Assembly: GCF_014697545.1 (NCBI RefSeq)
Contig: NZ_JACJSA010000001.1
Location: 620,001-684,000 of the forward strand
Direction: 5' to 3'
From: Oscillatoria sp. FACHB-1407
GTDB taxonomy: Bacteria; Cyanobacteriota; Cyanobacteriia; Elainellales; Elainellaceae
Length of the DNA stretch: 64,000 nt
Each line of letters opens with the position of its first letter. Positions within the stretch are counted from its first letter, which is position 1. The position numbers and the translations under genes are program-made. A model generated the notes under the pieces. That model saw only the letters and a list, made by a program, of their open reading frames with translations. It ran no database searches and was not told the origin of the DNA. This document shows, one piece after another, positions 10,177 to 18,900 of this stretch.

Positions 10177-10671
10177 ATGGTTGTATCCTGGTTGTCTGTT
10201 TCAGAAAACATCCAACACCTCTTAGAGCAAGCCGTCTCGCAATGGGAAACAACATCCCCATCTCAGCCTCTGATTGAGCAAGCCTTTATTGAGCAAGCAT
10301 TAATTGAGTCTGAGCATGATCTAGAGGTTTTGGTTGCAGCCTATCGCTATTACTTCTATAGAAACAACAATCCCATGGCATTGGTCGTGGCATCCAAAAC
10401 AGTTGAGTTGATTCAAACTCAAGAATGCCTCCCGCAAGATTGGATGCAGTTAAAGCCGATTCTCCTCGATCGCATTGAAGATCCTGTGATTCGGCTGTAT
10501 CTCAACGCCTACTCTGCATCAGGATTACTGCTTGCAAAACTGGGAGAGATTGAACGAGCCAAAGCGATCGCCACACAAATTCAAGCGATTGATTTGAGAA
10601 ATGAGTTCGGAGCAACGCTAATTCTAGACATTCTAACTCCATCGGTAGAAGACGATGACGAGGCAAACTAA
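10177..10671 (+). CDS. Unknown 164-residue helical protein in the nif cluster
   Basis: I do not recognise a named family. The sequence is acidic and alpha-helical, with SENIQHLLEQAV, LEVLVAAYRYYFYRNN and a C-terminal LLAKLGEIERAKAIATQIQ stretch that reads like a tetratricopeptide-type helical hairpin. The acidic tail is VEDDDEAN. There is no signal peptide, membrane segment or cysteine cluster. The start has GAGGAGAG upstream. It overlaps the cupin gene by 17 bp and follows nifT by 22 bp, so it is almost certainly co-transcribed with nifVZT. A role in nitrogenase assembly or stability is inference from position only. Confidence 0.8.
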   Translation: MVVSWLSVSENIQHLLEQAVSQWETTSPSQPLIEQAFIEQALIESEHDLEVLVAAYRYYFYRNNNPMALVVASKTVELIQTQECLPQDWMQLKPILLDRIEDPVIRLYLNAYSASGLLLAKLGEIERAKAIATQIQAIDLRNEFGATLILDILTPSVEDDDEAN

Positions 10672-11293
10672 CACGATTAATCAGGACTGGTTGGTTACGA
10701 GTGATGGGCAATGTCAACCGCGTCCATCTAGCCGAGAGTGGGATCTGATCCGCGATCGCTACTACCTTCACCAGTTCTTGAGCGAGATTGTGGATATGCT
10801 CAATAGCGTCTCTGACCCTGCCGATGAGTGGGACTATTTGCCGCAAATTCGGATGCGCGTCAGACAGTTGATTACCAACTCCTACTGGGTGCGATCGCAA
10901 TTTGCCGATCCCGACCCCAAAACGGGTGTTGCCATCCTTACGCTCTATGATGAAATTGGCTATCCGCTCACCGTTCAAACAGTCATCACCAATCCCGGTG
11001 TTTGCTCACCCATTCATAATCACGGTACATGGGGAGTAATTGCCGTTTTGCAAGGTCGAGAGGAGCACACCTTTTGGCGATGCACAGGCGACCTGGACTC
11101 CCCCGATCGCATTGAACTGGTCGGCTTAAAAACACTCTGTCCTACAGAAATCATCAGTTTTGTTCCCGATGCAATTCATCGCGTCAAAGCCATTGGCAAT
11201 GAACCCGTCGTTGCCTTTCATCTCTATGGTGATACCCAACCGCGATCGCGCTTCGAGTTCAACCCCGCAACCCATACCGCCAAACCCTTTTAG
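10655..11293 (+). CDS. Cysteine dioxygenase-like cupin in the nif cluster
   Basis: Single-domain cupin of 212 residues resembling bacterial cysteine/3-mercaptopropionate dioxygenases, which oxidise thiols to sulfinates at a three-histidine iron. The first motif CSPIHNHGTWGVIAVLQG gives two of the histidines (HNH) and DAIHRVKAIG the third. Where mammalian cysteine dioxygenase has its cross-link cysteine after HxH there is Gly, as in many bacterial thiol dioxygenases. It overlaps the preceding unknown gene by 17 bp and is 31 bp from nifO, so it belongs to the nif transcript. It may control cysteine levels during heavy Fe-S assembly, which is inference. The substrate cannot be assigned from sequence alone. 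Confidence 0.82.
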   Translation: MTRQTNTINQDWLVTSDGQCQPRPSSREWDLIRDRYYLHQFLSEIVDMLNSVSDPADEWDYLPQIRMRVRQLITNSYWVRSQFADPDPKTGVAILTLYDEIGYPLTVQTVITNPGVCSPIHNHGTWGVIAVLQGREEHTFWRCTGDLDSPDRIELVGLKTLCPTEIISFVPDAIHRVKAIGNEPVVAFHLYGDTQPRSRFEFNPATHTAKPF

Positions 11294-11324
11294 CCACACC
11301 CTACTCCCTACTCCCCATTCGCTC

Positions 11325-11786
11325 ATGACCACCGTCATCTTCTACGAAAAGCCTGGTTGCGTGAACAACACCAAACAAAAAACACTCCTTCTATTAGCGG
11401 GTCACACCTTAGAAATTCACAACTTGCTGATCGAACCCTGGACATGCGATCGCCTGCGTTGTTTCTTTGGCGAACGTCCCGTGGCGGAGTGGTTTAACCG
11501 CACCGCTCCGCAAATCAAATCGGGGGAAATTGTGCCTGAACAGCTTGATGCGGAAACAGCGTTAACTCTGATGATTCAGAACCCGATTCTAATTCGTCGT
11601 CCGTTAATGCAGGTGGGCGATCGCTATACCGTGGGGTTCAACGCCGAACAGGTGGATCAATGGATTGGCTTAAGTGCCGTTTATACTCTTAAACACGTAT
11701 CTCATCAACACCTTATACAACAGGATTTAGAAACCTGTCCCCGCACTTTAAGCGAACATCATTCAGCGTCTTGTTCGCATTCCTAA
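11325..11786 (+). CDS. nifO: NifO-like nitrogenase-associated ArsC/Spx-fold protein
   Basis: 153-residue protein of the ArsC-like nitrogenase-associated family (NifO). It opens MTTVIFYEKPGCVNN, a thioredoxin-fold entry in which only the first Cys of the usual CxxC is kept (CVNN), and contains RPVAEWFNRTAP and NPILIRRPLMQVGDRYTVGF, the arsenate-reductase-like RRP loop. Start ATG 11325 is chosen because the family begins here; the frame is open further upstream but overlaps the cupin gene. In Azotobacter nifO affects molybdenum allocation between nitrogenase and nitrate reductase. It is the last recognisable nif-linked gene of this block. Confidence 0.88.
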   Translation: MTTVIFYEKPGCVNNTKQKTLLLLAGHTLEIHNLLIEPWTCDRLRCFFGERPVAEWFNRTAPQIKSGEIVPEQLDAETALTLMIQNPILIRRPLMQVGDRYTVGFNAEQVDQWIGLSAVYTLKHVSHQHLIQQDLETCPRTLSEHHSASCSHS

Positions 11787-11871
11787 ACCGTCAATCATTA
11801 ACAACTCATGGCAGCAATTCATTTGGACTGGCTATAGACTAATAACCAAAGATTAATAACCAATAACTCCT

Positions 11872-12516
11872 ATGCCTGACCTCCAAACGTCCTCTGGTAG
11901 CCCCTTTCAGTCATCCCAACGATGGGCAGATTACTACAATGCTGTGGCAGGTCGTCCTCCCCGTGACACGTTAATTAAGGCGTTAGAGCAGTTTGATAGC
12001 GAACCGTTTCCCGACTCTCCTCGGTTTGCCGTCGATTTAGGGTGTGGGGATGGGCGAGACACGGTTGAGTTGTTACAGCGAGGGTGGCGTGTGTTGGGGA
12101 TTGATGGAGAAGCAGAGGCGATCGCCCGTCTTCGTGATCGCCCCGATGTCGATTTAACTCATCTTGAAACACAGGTGATACGGTTTGAAGCCCTCACCCT
12201 ACCTCACAGTGTGGATTTAATGAATGCCAGTTTTTGCCTGCCCTTTTGCCCACCTGAACACTTTGCAACCCTGTGGGAAACCATCGTAACGGCATTAAAA
12301 CCGGGAGGACGCTTTTGTGGGCAGTTGTTTGGCGATCGCGACTCCTGGGCAACCATTCCCACGATGACGCACCACACGCGATCGCAAGTCGAAAATCTGT
12401 TGCGATCGTTTGAGGTGGAGTGGTTAAACGAAGAGGAACATCCTGGCAAGACTGCCCTCAATGAAGACAAGTACTGGCATTTATTTCACATCGTGGCACG
12501 TCGCAAATCTCCCTAA
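11872..12516 (+). CDS. Class I SAM-dependent methyltransferase
   Basis: 214-residue Rossmann-fold methyltransferase. Motif I is AVDLGCGDGRDTVELLQRG (about residues 58-76), followed by the acidic end of strand 2 in VLGIDGEAEAI and the post-motif LKPGGRFCGQLFGDRDSW. It resembles the TehB-like/general methyltransferase group; the substrate is unknown. It lies 85 bp after nifO on the same strand and could be read through from the nif operon. It converges on the NB-ARC gene with a 46-bp gap. Confidence 0.88.
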   Translation: MPDLQTSSGSPFQSSQRWADYYNAVAGRPPRDTLIKALEQFDSEPFPDSPRFAVDLGCGDGRDTVELLQRGWRVLGIDGEAEAIARLRDRPDVDLTHLETQVIRFEALTLPHSVDLMNASFCLPFCPPEHFATLWETIVTALKPGGRFCGQLFGDRDSWATIPTMTHHTRSQVENLLRSFEVEWLNEEEHPGKTALNEDKYWHLFHIVARRKSP

Positions 12517-12562
12517 ATCAGGGGTTCTGCAATTTGGCTGAGATCTGAATGCCAAGCTTCTA

Positions 12563-14968
12563 TCAGTGACTCCCGATCAGGCTATCTTGAATTCGTTTGA
12601 CTTGTTTAGGGGCATTGATTTCACGAAAAAGTTGAATCGCATTTTGAAAGTAGCGATCGCTCTCTGTTAAATTCCCCATTCTCTGGTAAGTCAATCCCAA
12701 TTGATAATACGTTTCTGCTAAATCGCATTTAGCCCCGATCGCATCCAAGAGCTCGATCGCGGTGATGTGATTCGAGATAGCGTTAGCAAATTCCTGTTGT
12801 TCGCGGTACAACTCAGCTAAACAATTGGTGGCTTTTGCCTTGACTTGAGTGAAATGGTTGTCTTCTGCATAGCCAATCGTCTGTTGGCAGAGTGACGTTG
12901 ATTCTACCAAATTTCCCAAATTCTTGTGGGTTAACCCCAAAAAGAGCAGACTATAACCCTTGCCCCAGGGTGTTAGTTGGTTAGCAGACACAAGCCGCTC
13001 AGCTGTTTGCACGGTTGTTAGGGCATCTTTTCCTAAACCCAAACAAGAGTCAATAAACGCCAAACAACATTGAGCATAGATCGCGTACTCCTCGCAATCT
13101 GGCGTTTCGTTGGCGACTGTCAACACAGAATTAAAGTGCGATTTGGCATCGTCCAGTTCCCACAGTTCCGTTTTGCACAACCCAATATTAAATAGAGTCG
13201 AAAGTCGGGCGCGATCGAGCTTAAAGATTTCAGAAATCTTGCTGGATTCTTGATGGCATTCTAAGGCTTTGCCAATGCTGCCCATGAGTCGATAGGTATA
13301 TCCCAAAATGTTGTACAGCCGCATTTTGCGCTGATCCGAGGCAATCTTTGAGAGAATGCGGTTGATCACAGAAATGATCTTTTGTAACAACCCTAACTGA
13401 TAAAAAGAAGACCCCAACGGCAACCCCTTATCCTGATTGCCGCGACCTTGAATAATCACATTACAAGCCGCTTCAAAGTCTTCAATTTCTAAATAATGAT
13501 AGTAAGCTTCCAGAGCAATTAATGCATCTCTGGCATCTTTCACAATAGGCACCTGTTGTGTCCAAAAGCCTGCCGCTGTACGGTTTACGGCTTCCCATTC
13601 GTCACTCGCTCTCAGGGCGGCGATCGCTTTTGACCGCACAACGGAATGCAGCCAATATTGTCCTTTTCGTGTCTCAATCAGCGACAAATCTTGCAAGATC
13701 CGAATGATGGGTCGGCGTCGCTCTTCGGGCACATCCCACAGCAAACACAACAAGCCATCAATCGGCACAGATGACACATCCTGATAGCGATAACACGCCA
13801 TGCGACAGAGCAATTGATAGGCATCTTGATTCACCTGTTGCAGGCGGTTAAATTGGCTGCTGACTAAATCTTGCAACTCTCGCTCAATCAGCAGATCGTT
13901 GCTGTTTTCTTGCCAATAGGCATCAATATCGCCATAAAAATCGGTGAGAATGGCTCCGCTTAAAATCTGCATCGCTTTGGCGTTGCCCCCGTAGGCTCGC
14001 CACATCTCACTCAAGGCGGGGGAGTTGGGGTCAATGTCTCGGCTACCAAAGAACTGTTGCCACACCGCCTCCTCTAGCCCACCCAGTTGGTAAAGCTGAA
14101 CCTGAATGCTGGATTCATACAGTCGTTCTCGGCTCGTAATCAGCGTGACCGATTGCACCGCTGGATCAGCTAATACCCGCAGCAGATCCACATAGGAGCG
14201 ATGCGCTTCCACAAACTTACCCTGCCCATCCAGTGCAGGTTCCAGGTTATCGATCAACACACCGACTCGCCAGTTAGCATCGCGCAGTTGGCGGCGCAAC
14301 CGCTCTAAGTTGATGGCAAATTCTCGACCAGGGTCTTGGTTTAAATCGCGCCGCAACCATTCCTCAACGACACTCTCAATCGGAGCAACGTTCTGAGTTT
14401 CGGTTGCCATCCACAACTCTAGATAGAAATCAAACCCCTGGGTTTTGAAATAGCGACGTGCCAGGGTCGTTTTACCCAGCCCACCTTCGCCGTGAATCAG
14501 GATGACTTTTGCACCTTGATTCACCAGTCGGTTAAGATCTGCGATCGCCCCTTCGCGCCCAATAAAACCCAAGTCATATTGAAAGACCGCAGGTGAATTA
14601 CCCTCTAACTCACCGCGCAGGTCGGCAACGGTGGGAGGGGAAGGGGGCATAGAAGGTACGGGATCTGTCTGAGGCAAGGGAACCGAAGCCGTAGTTATTT
14701 CGGAGTGCGATCGCCAAAACCGTTCTAAAGCGGCTCGAAAGCTCGTCTTGGTTACCCGCTCTTGCAACACCTGAGACAACAGGCGACACAGTCCTGCCCC
14801 TTCCTCTTTGATATAGCTCTCGTTATAGCCCAGCGAATCTGCAATACTTTCGTAGGTTTGCCCTGCCCAGGCTCCCTTAAAGACGGCTCGTTTCAGATCG
14901 CTTAAATGTTCACCCGTCGCCTCAAAGACTAACTTGTCTGCCAGTTCTAACGCTTCTTCCGCACCCAT
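12563..14968 (-). CDS. STAND NTPase: VMAP-type HTH, NB-ARC and TPR domains
   Basis: 801 residues. Residues 1-85 match the cyanobacterial vWA-MoxR-associated N-terminal helical domain (LADKLVFEATGEHLSDLK, GAWAGQTYESIADSLGY). After a Pro/Ser linker (95-115) comes an NB-ARC ATPase with a FIGRE entry, Walker A HGEGGLGKTTLA (159-170), Walker B VGVLIDNLEP and a sensor-like TLITSRERLY. A winged-helix region follows, then about six TPRs from roughly residue 540 to 790 (GKALECHQESSKI, LGLTYQRMGNLTESDRYF). This architecture is a STAND switch: the TPRs sense, the ATPase oligomerises and the N-terminus recruits an effector. Such proteins are common in cyanobacterial signalling and in VMAP-based conflict systems. 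No effector gene is adjacent, only the divergent NfeD-like gene. Confidence 0.88.
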   Translation of the reverse strand: MGAEEALELADKLVFEATGEHLSDLKRAVFKGAWAGQTYESIADSLGYNESYIKEEGAGLCRLLSQVLQERVTKTSFRAALERFWRSHSEITTASVPLPQTDPVPSMPPSPPTVADLRGELEGNSPAVFQYDLGFIGREGAIADLNRLVNQGAKVILIHGEGGLGKTTLARRYFKTQGFDFYLELWMATETQNVAPIESVVEEWLRRDLNQDPGREFAINLERLRRQLRDANWRVGVLIDNLEPALDGQGKFVEAHRSYVDLLRVLADPAVQSVTLITSRERLYESSIQVQLYQLGGLEEAVWQQFFGSRDIDPNSPALSEMWRAYGGNAKAMQILSGAILTDFYGDIDAYWQENSNDLLIERELQDLVSSQFNRLQQVNQDAYQLLCRMACYRYQDVSSVPIDGLLCLLWDVPEERRRPIIRILQDLSLIETRKGQYWLHSVVRSKAIAALRASDEWEAVNRTAAGFWTQQVPIVKDARDALIALEAYYHYLEIEDFEAACNVIIQGRGNQDKGLPLGSSFYQLGLLQKIISVINRILSKIASDQRKMRLYNILGYTYRLMGSIGKALECHQESSKISEIFKLDRARLSTLFNIGLCKTELWELDDAKSHFNSVLTVANETPDCEEYAIYAQCCLAFIDSCLGLGKDALTTVQTAERLVSANQLTPWGKGYSLLFLGLTHKNLGNLVESTSLCQQTIGYAEDNHFTQVKAKATNCLAELYREQQEFANAISNHITAIELLDAIGAKCDLAETYYQLGLTYQRMGNLTESDRYFQNAIQLFREINAPKQVKRIQDSLIGSH

Positions 14969-14990
14969 GCATTAGCCGACCATCAATAAT

Positions 14991-15120
14991 TTGGTAGTGG
15001 TTTTGGTAGTGAAATGTACAACGATTCAAAGTCTCTATAATCTAACCCGACTTTTTTCACTCCGACAAAAGGCACCCGACTTTTTCCGACCTTCGGTGAG
15101 GGGTTAAACCCCCGACCTTA
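14991..15120. promoter_or_regulatory. Divergent promoter region with short direct repeats
   Basis: The 257-bp gap between the divergent NB-ARC and NfeD-like genes contains a TTGGTAGTG doublet (14991 and 15003) and three CCCGAC sites followed by T/C-rich bases (15046, 15075, 15111), the first two spaced 29 bp apart. This could be a shared operator region. No protein is assigned. Confidence 0.4.
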
Positions 15121-15225
15121 ACCAACTGACAGATTCTATCAGGTTTGGCATCTTTATGGTGTGAGCCACCCAAAGTTCACAAAACCTTCACTGAAGTCTA
15201 GATTGCACCCAGGAGCGATAGAGAT

Positions 15226-15516
15226 ATGTTTAACCCCTTAAAAACACTTGAATCTCTCTTCTCATCGAGTGACACTCAAACGGTTCCCAACTTCAGTGCA
15301 CCTCTCTTTGGGGTCAACGCAACTGACAAAGAAAGACAAGCCTTAGTGGATCAACCCATCCAACCCGGTGCTCCCGGACGAGTTAAGTTTCAAGGTTCCT
15401 GGTGGCCTGCCCGGTGCGAAAAGAATTTGCGACTCATGCAAGGTGAAATCGTTCGAGTGGTCGGCGTTCGCAACATCACGCTCCTCGTTGAGCCTGTTTC
15501 ATCCTTACAGTTCTAA
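15226..15516 (+). CDS. NfeD-like OB-fold protein, soluble
   Basis: 96-residue protein whose C-terminal half, GRVKFQGSWWPARCE followed by GEIVRVVGVRNITLLVEP, matches the OB-fold C-terminal domain of NfeD proteins. The N-terminal half is Ser/Thr-rich and has no membrane helix, unlike full NfeD. NfeD domains partner with stomatin-like proteins or membrane proteases; no partner is next to it. It is divergent from the NB-ARC/TPR gene and may share regulation. The start ATG is preceded by AGGAGCGATAGAGAT, a reasonable ribosome site. Confidence 0.8.
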   Translation: MFNPLKTLESLFSSSDTQTVPNFSAPLFGVNATDKERQALVDQPIQPGAPGRVKFQGSWWPARCEKNLRLMQGEIVRVVGVRNITLLVEPVSSLQF

Positions 15517-15628
15517 CCAGGCTCGGTACTTTTGCAATACTGATTGCAACATTGACTCAGGCTATTCAAACTCAACGTATAGCGATCGCCAAAACCATTA
15601 GGACATTGAATTTGAGTCCTGCTGAGAG

Positions 15629-15648
15629 AGACGCGATTAATCGCGTCT
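15629..15648. repeat. Perfect 20-bp palindrome AGACGCGATTAATCGCGTCT
   Basis: Identical on both strands. Near-copies occur at 28029-28048 (one change, ATTAAT to ACTAAT) and as the core of the 27-bp tandem units at 6738-6839. The embedded TCGCG suggests a relative of the HIP1 vocabulary. Function unknown. Confidence 0.85.
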
Positions 15649-15700
15649 GTCCTGTTGAGTGCCTTGTCTTAACTGAGGTGACTACAGCTATAAATTGCAT

Positions 15701-15733
15701 CTAGTACAGCAAAAAATAAGTTTTGAAAGGGGT
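15701..15733 (+). repeat. 33-bp dispersed repeat, copy 1
   Basis: CTAGTACAGCAAAAAATAAG followed by TTTTGAAAGGGGT. An identical 33-bp copy lies on the opposite strand at 37752-37784. Both are followed by a GGGGTGG-type segment, then diverge. Probably the end of a mobile or MITE-like element. Confidence 0.85.
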
Positions 15734-15921
15734 GAAGGGGTGGAACCACTTCTTGGGGGCGAAGCCCCAAACCCCCTACATTGCAGAACTTTGTGTTCGC
15801 AATACTAGTGTCGGGTTAAAGCCTTCTGAATCATTATTTTGAATTAGGTTGGTATTGCCTTGGGATGGGGGTTGGCTTTAATCAGGATGTAACTGCCTTT
15901 GATCATCGTTCTCCCATGCGT

Positions 15922-18900
15922 TCACCTGCTACAGGCAACAGGGGCGATCGCGACCGAATGAGGAGCCTGAGCAACCAGCGTCACTGCTCCATCGGCACCC
16001 GTCACCCAACCCTGCGCTTCAATGGGAAGGGGAGAGGGGGGAATAGCTTCTGAGCGGGATGAGGGGCGATCGCTCGTTTCGGTAGGGTCATCCACGCTAA
16101 CAAATGAGGTCAAGACATCGCCGCTGCCCAACAACTCATTCGGATTGGGGGGCAAACCGCCGCGACCTGTGATCACAAACTCGCTTGTGCCTGAGGCATT
16201 GGAACCTTGATCAGAGCAGTTCTGAGCAATCTGTTGAGTGACATCAGCAATATCCGTGGGCAAATCCGCTAACCCGCGACTGGGATCAACATCGGGAGTG
16301 GCGATCGCTACCGTTCCCTGAATCCCCCGTTCTGAACTGGCGGTGATGTCGCTCAAAGGCGTAATGAAGGGTCTGGGAGCAATGCCAAACAAGCCTTGTG
16401 TGGTCACGTCTACTCTGCCACCGTTGCCCTGAAAGGCGTTTGCGGTAATGTCGCTGTTTTCCGTTGGAATCGCCACAATAAAATCGGCATCAACAGCAAT
16501 GTTGCCGCCATCTCCACCCGCACCCGTTGTTCCGGCATTGGTGGAGATACTGCTGCGATCGCGCAATACCAGTTGATCCAGACCGGACAAGAAAATGCTG
16601 CCACCATCCACTGTTTGAGTGTCGGCAACTAACCGTCCTCCATTGGCGAGGCGTACCGATGCTGCCTGGATTCGGATATCCCCTGCGGCACCACTTCCTA
16701 AACTGTTGACCTCGACCCTGGCTTGCCCCTCAACCTCTAACTGATTCGTGCTGATGCGAATAGTACCGCCTTGCCCTGTAGAGTTGCGAATAGTATTGGC
16801 AAATAAACCACTGGCTGCCCCTTGATTGCTGACGGCATCTCGAAATCGTCGGACTCGTGTTGCGTAATTGGGGTCAGTGCCCCTGAGCGAGAGATGACGA
16901 GCATTGAGTGTCATATTGCCTGCCCGTCCCTGATTAAGGGCTGTGGTAATGATTTGCCCACCCTCCGAAAGAACAAGGGTATTGGCATTGATCACCACAT
17001 CACCCCCCTGGAAGCGACTCAAGGTTTCGGCGTTGATGATGGCTCCTCTAGAAATTTGGAGCGCATCCGTGGTGACGGCAATACTGCCTCCCCGTCCTCC
17101 AGCATCGCGTTCAGTGGTGGTGAAAAAGCCGCTGGATACTCCATTCTGGCGACTGCTGGCATCCAACAGGACTGTCTCTCGCGCTGTGACGACGACATTT
17201 CCGGCATTGCCCTGACCTGCTGTGTTTGCCAGTAACTGAGCCCCATTCGTAAGGGAGAGCGTCCCCGTCGTGAGGCGAATCGTGCCACCCCGACCATTCC
17301 CCGTTGGCTCGACATCACTCAAGATGTCGCTGTTATCAAGTGAGATGCGATCGCCCACCGAAATCAGCACGCTGCCTGCATCCCCCTGACCGCTGGTATC
17401 TGCCTGTAATTGAGAATTGTTGCTCAGGGAGAGCCTGTCTGTGGTGAGGCGAATCGTGCCGCCACGACCGTTTCCAGTGCGTTCAACATCACTAAAGATA
17501 AAGCTGTTGTTCAACGCGATGCGATCGCTCGCTGAAATCAACACATTCCCCGCATTGCCCTGTCCGCTGGTGTCTGCCAACAGTTGGGCATTGTTGCTGA
17601 GGGACAGAGTATCCGTGGTGAGGCGAATCGTGCCACCGCGACCCGTTCCAGGTCGATTGACTCGGCTGAAAATATTACTGTGGTTGAGTGAGATGCGATC
17701 GCGAGCTTGCACAATCACATCCCCGGCGTTCCCCTGTCCAAACGTACCTGCCGACAATCCCGCCCGATTTGTTAAAGACAGAATGGGGGTCACCAGACGA
17801 ATCGTACCACCTTGCCCCTGCCCTGTTTCCTCGACGTTGCTGATGATAAAGGCGTTGCTCTCTAACGAAATGTGGTCGTCTGCCTCAACCAGGAGATTGC
17901 CTGCACTGCCCTGCCCGTAAGTTCTGGCGGTTAATCTAGCCCCGTTCGTCAGGGAGAGCGCATCGGTTATCAGGCGAATCGTGCCTCCGCGTCCATTGCC
18001 CGTCGGATTCACATCACTCAAAATCGAGGCATTGTTCAGGGAAATGCGATCGCGAACGTCGAGGATCATATCCCCTGCATTGCCCTGCCCAGAGGTTTCA
18101 GCCGTCATGCGAGCACCATTCGTCAGGGAGAGGGTATTGGTCGAGAGGCGAATGATGCCGCCCTGTCCGCGCCCCGTTCCTTCAACACTACTCAAAATGC
18201 CGCTGCGAAATTGCCCATTGCGACTAGCCCCATCCAGGGTGATGCGATCGCCCGCCTCGACGATGACACTTCCGGCATTGCCCTGCCCAAAGGTGCTGGC
18301 AATCAAGCGTGCCCCATTGGTGATAGAGAGCACATTGGTTGAAAGGTTGATCGTGCCTCCTCGCCCGTTGGCTCGTTCGCCTACCGTGCTAAACACCCCA
18401 CTCAAAAATTGCCCACCCGAAGCCGTACCATCCAATATGATGCGATCGCGGGCTTCGACAAAAACATCCCCCGCACTTCCCTGTCCAAAGGTTCGGGCAC
18501 TGAGTTGTGCCCCATTGGTGAGGGAAAGCACGTTTGTCGAGAGGTTAATCGTGCCGCCCTGCCCGTTACCTGCATCCTCAATACTGCTAAAAATTCCGGT
18601 GGGAAATCGTCCATTCGCACTGGCACCGTCTAATAAGATGCGATCGCTTGCCTCGACGATGACATCCCCCGCCTCTCCTCGCCCAAAGGTACTGGCAACC
18701 AACTGAGCCCCGTTTGTGAGAGAGAGCGTGTTGGTCAAGAGATTGATGGTGCCACCCTGCCCATTGGCGTTTTGTTCAAGGCTGCTAAAAATGCCAGTGA
18801 GAAACCGCCCCCCCGGACTGGAGCCATCGAGTGTGATGCGATCGCGGGCTGTGACAAAGACATCGCCTGCGTTGCCCTGTCCAAAGGTACTGGCAACCAA

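Larger units (their letters stand above)
15517..15921. other. Intergenic region with dispersed repeats, no gene
   Basis: A 405-bp gap between the NfeD-like gene and the end of the adhesin gene. It contains the perfect 20-bp palindrome AGACGCGATTAATCGCGTCT (15629-15648), the 33-bp repeat at 15701-15733 and a GGGGGCGAAGCCCC hairpin at about 15755-15768. Short open frames here have no convincing start or homology. Confidence 0.7.
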
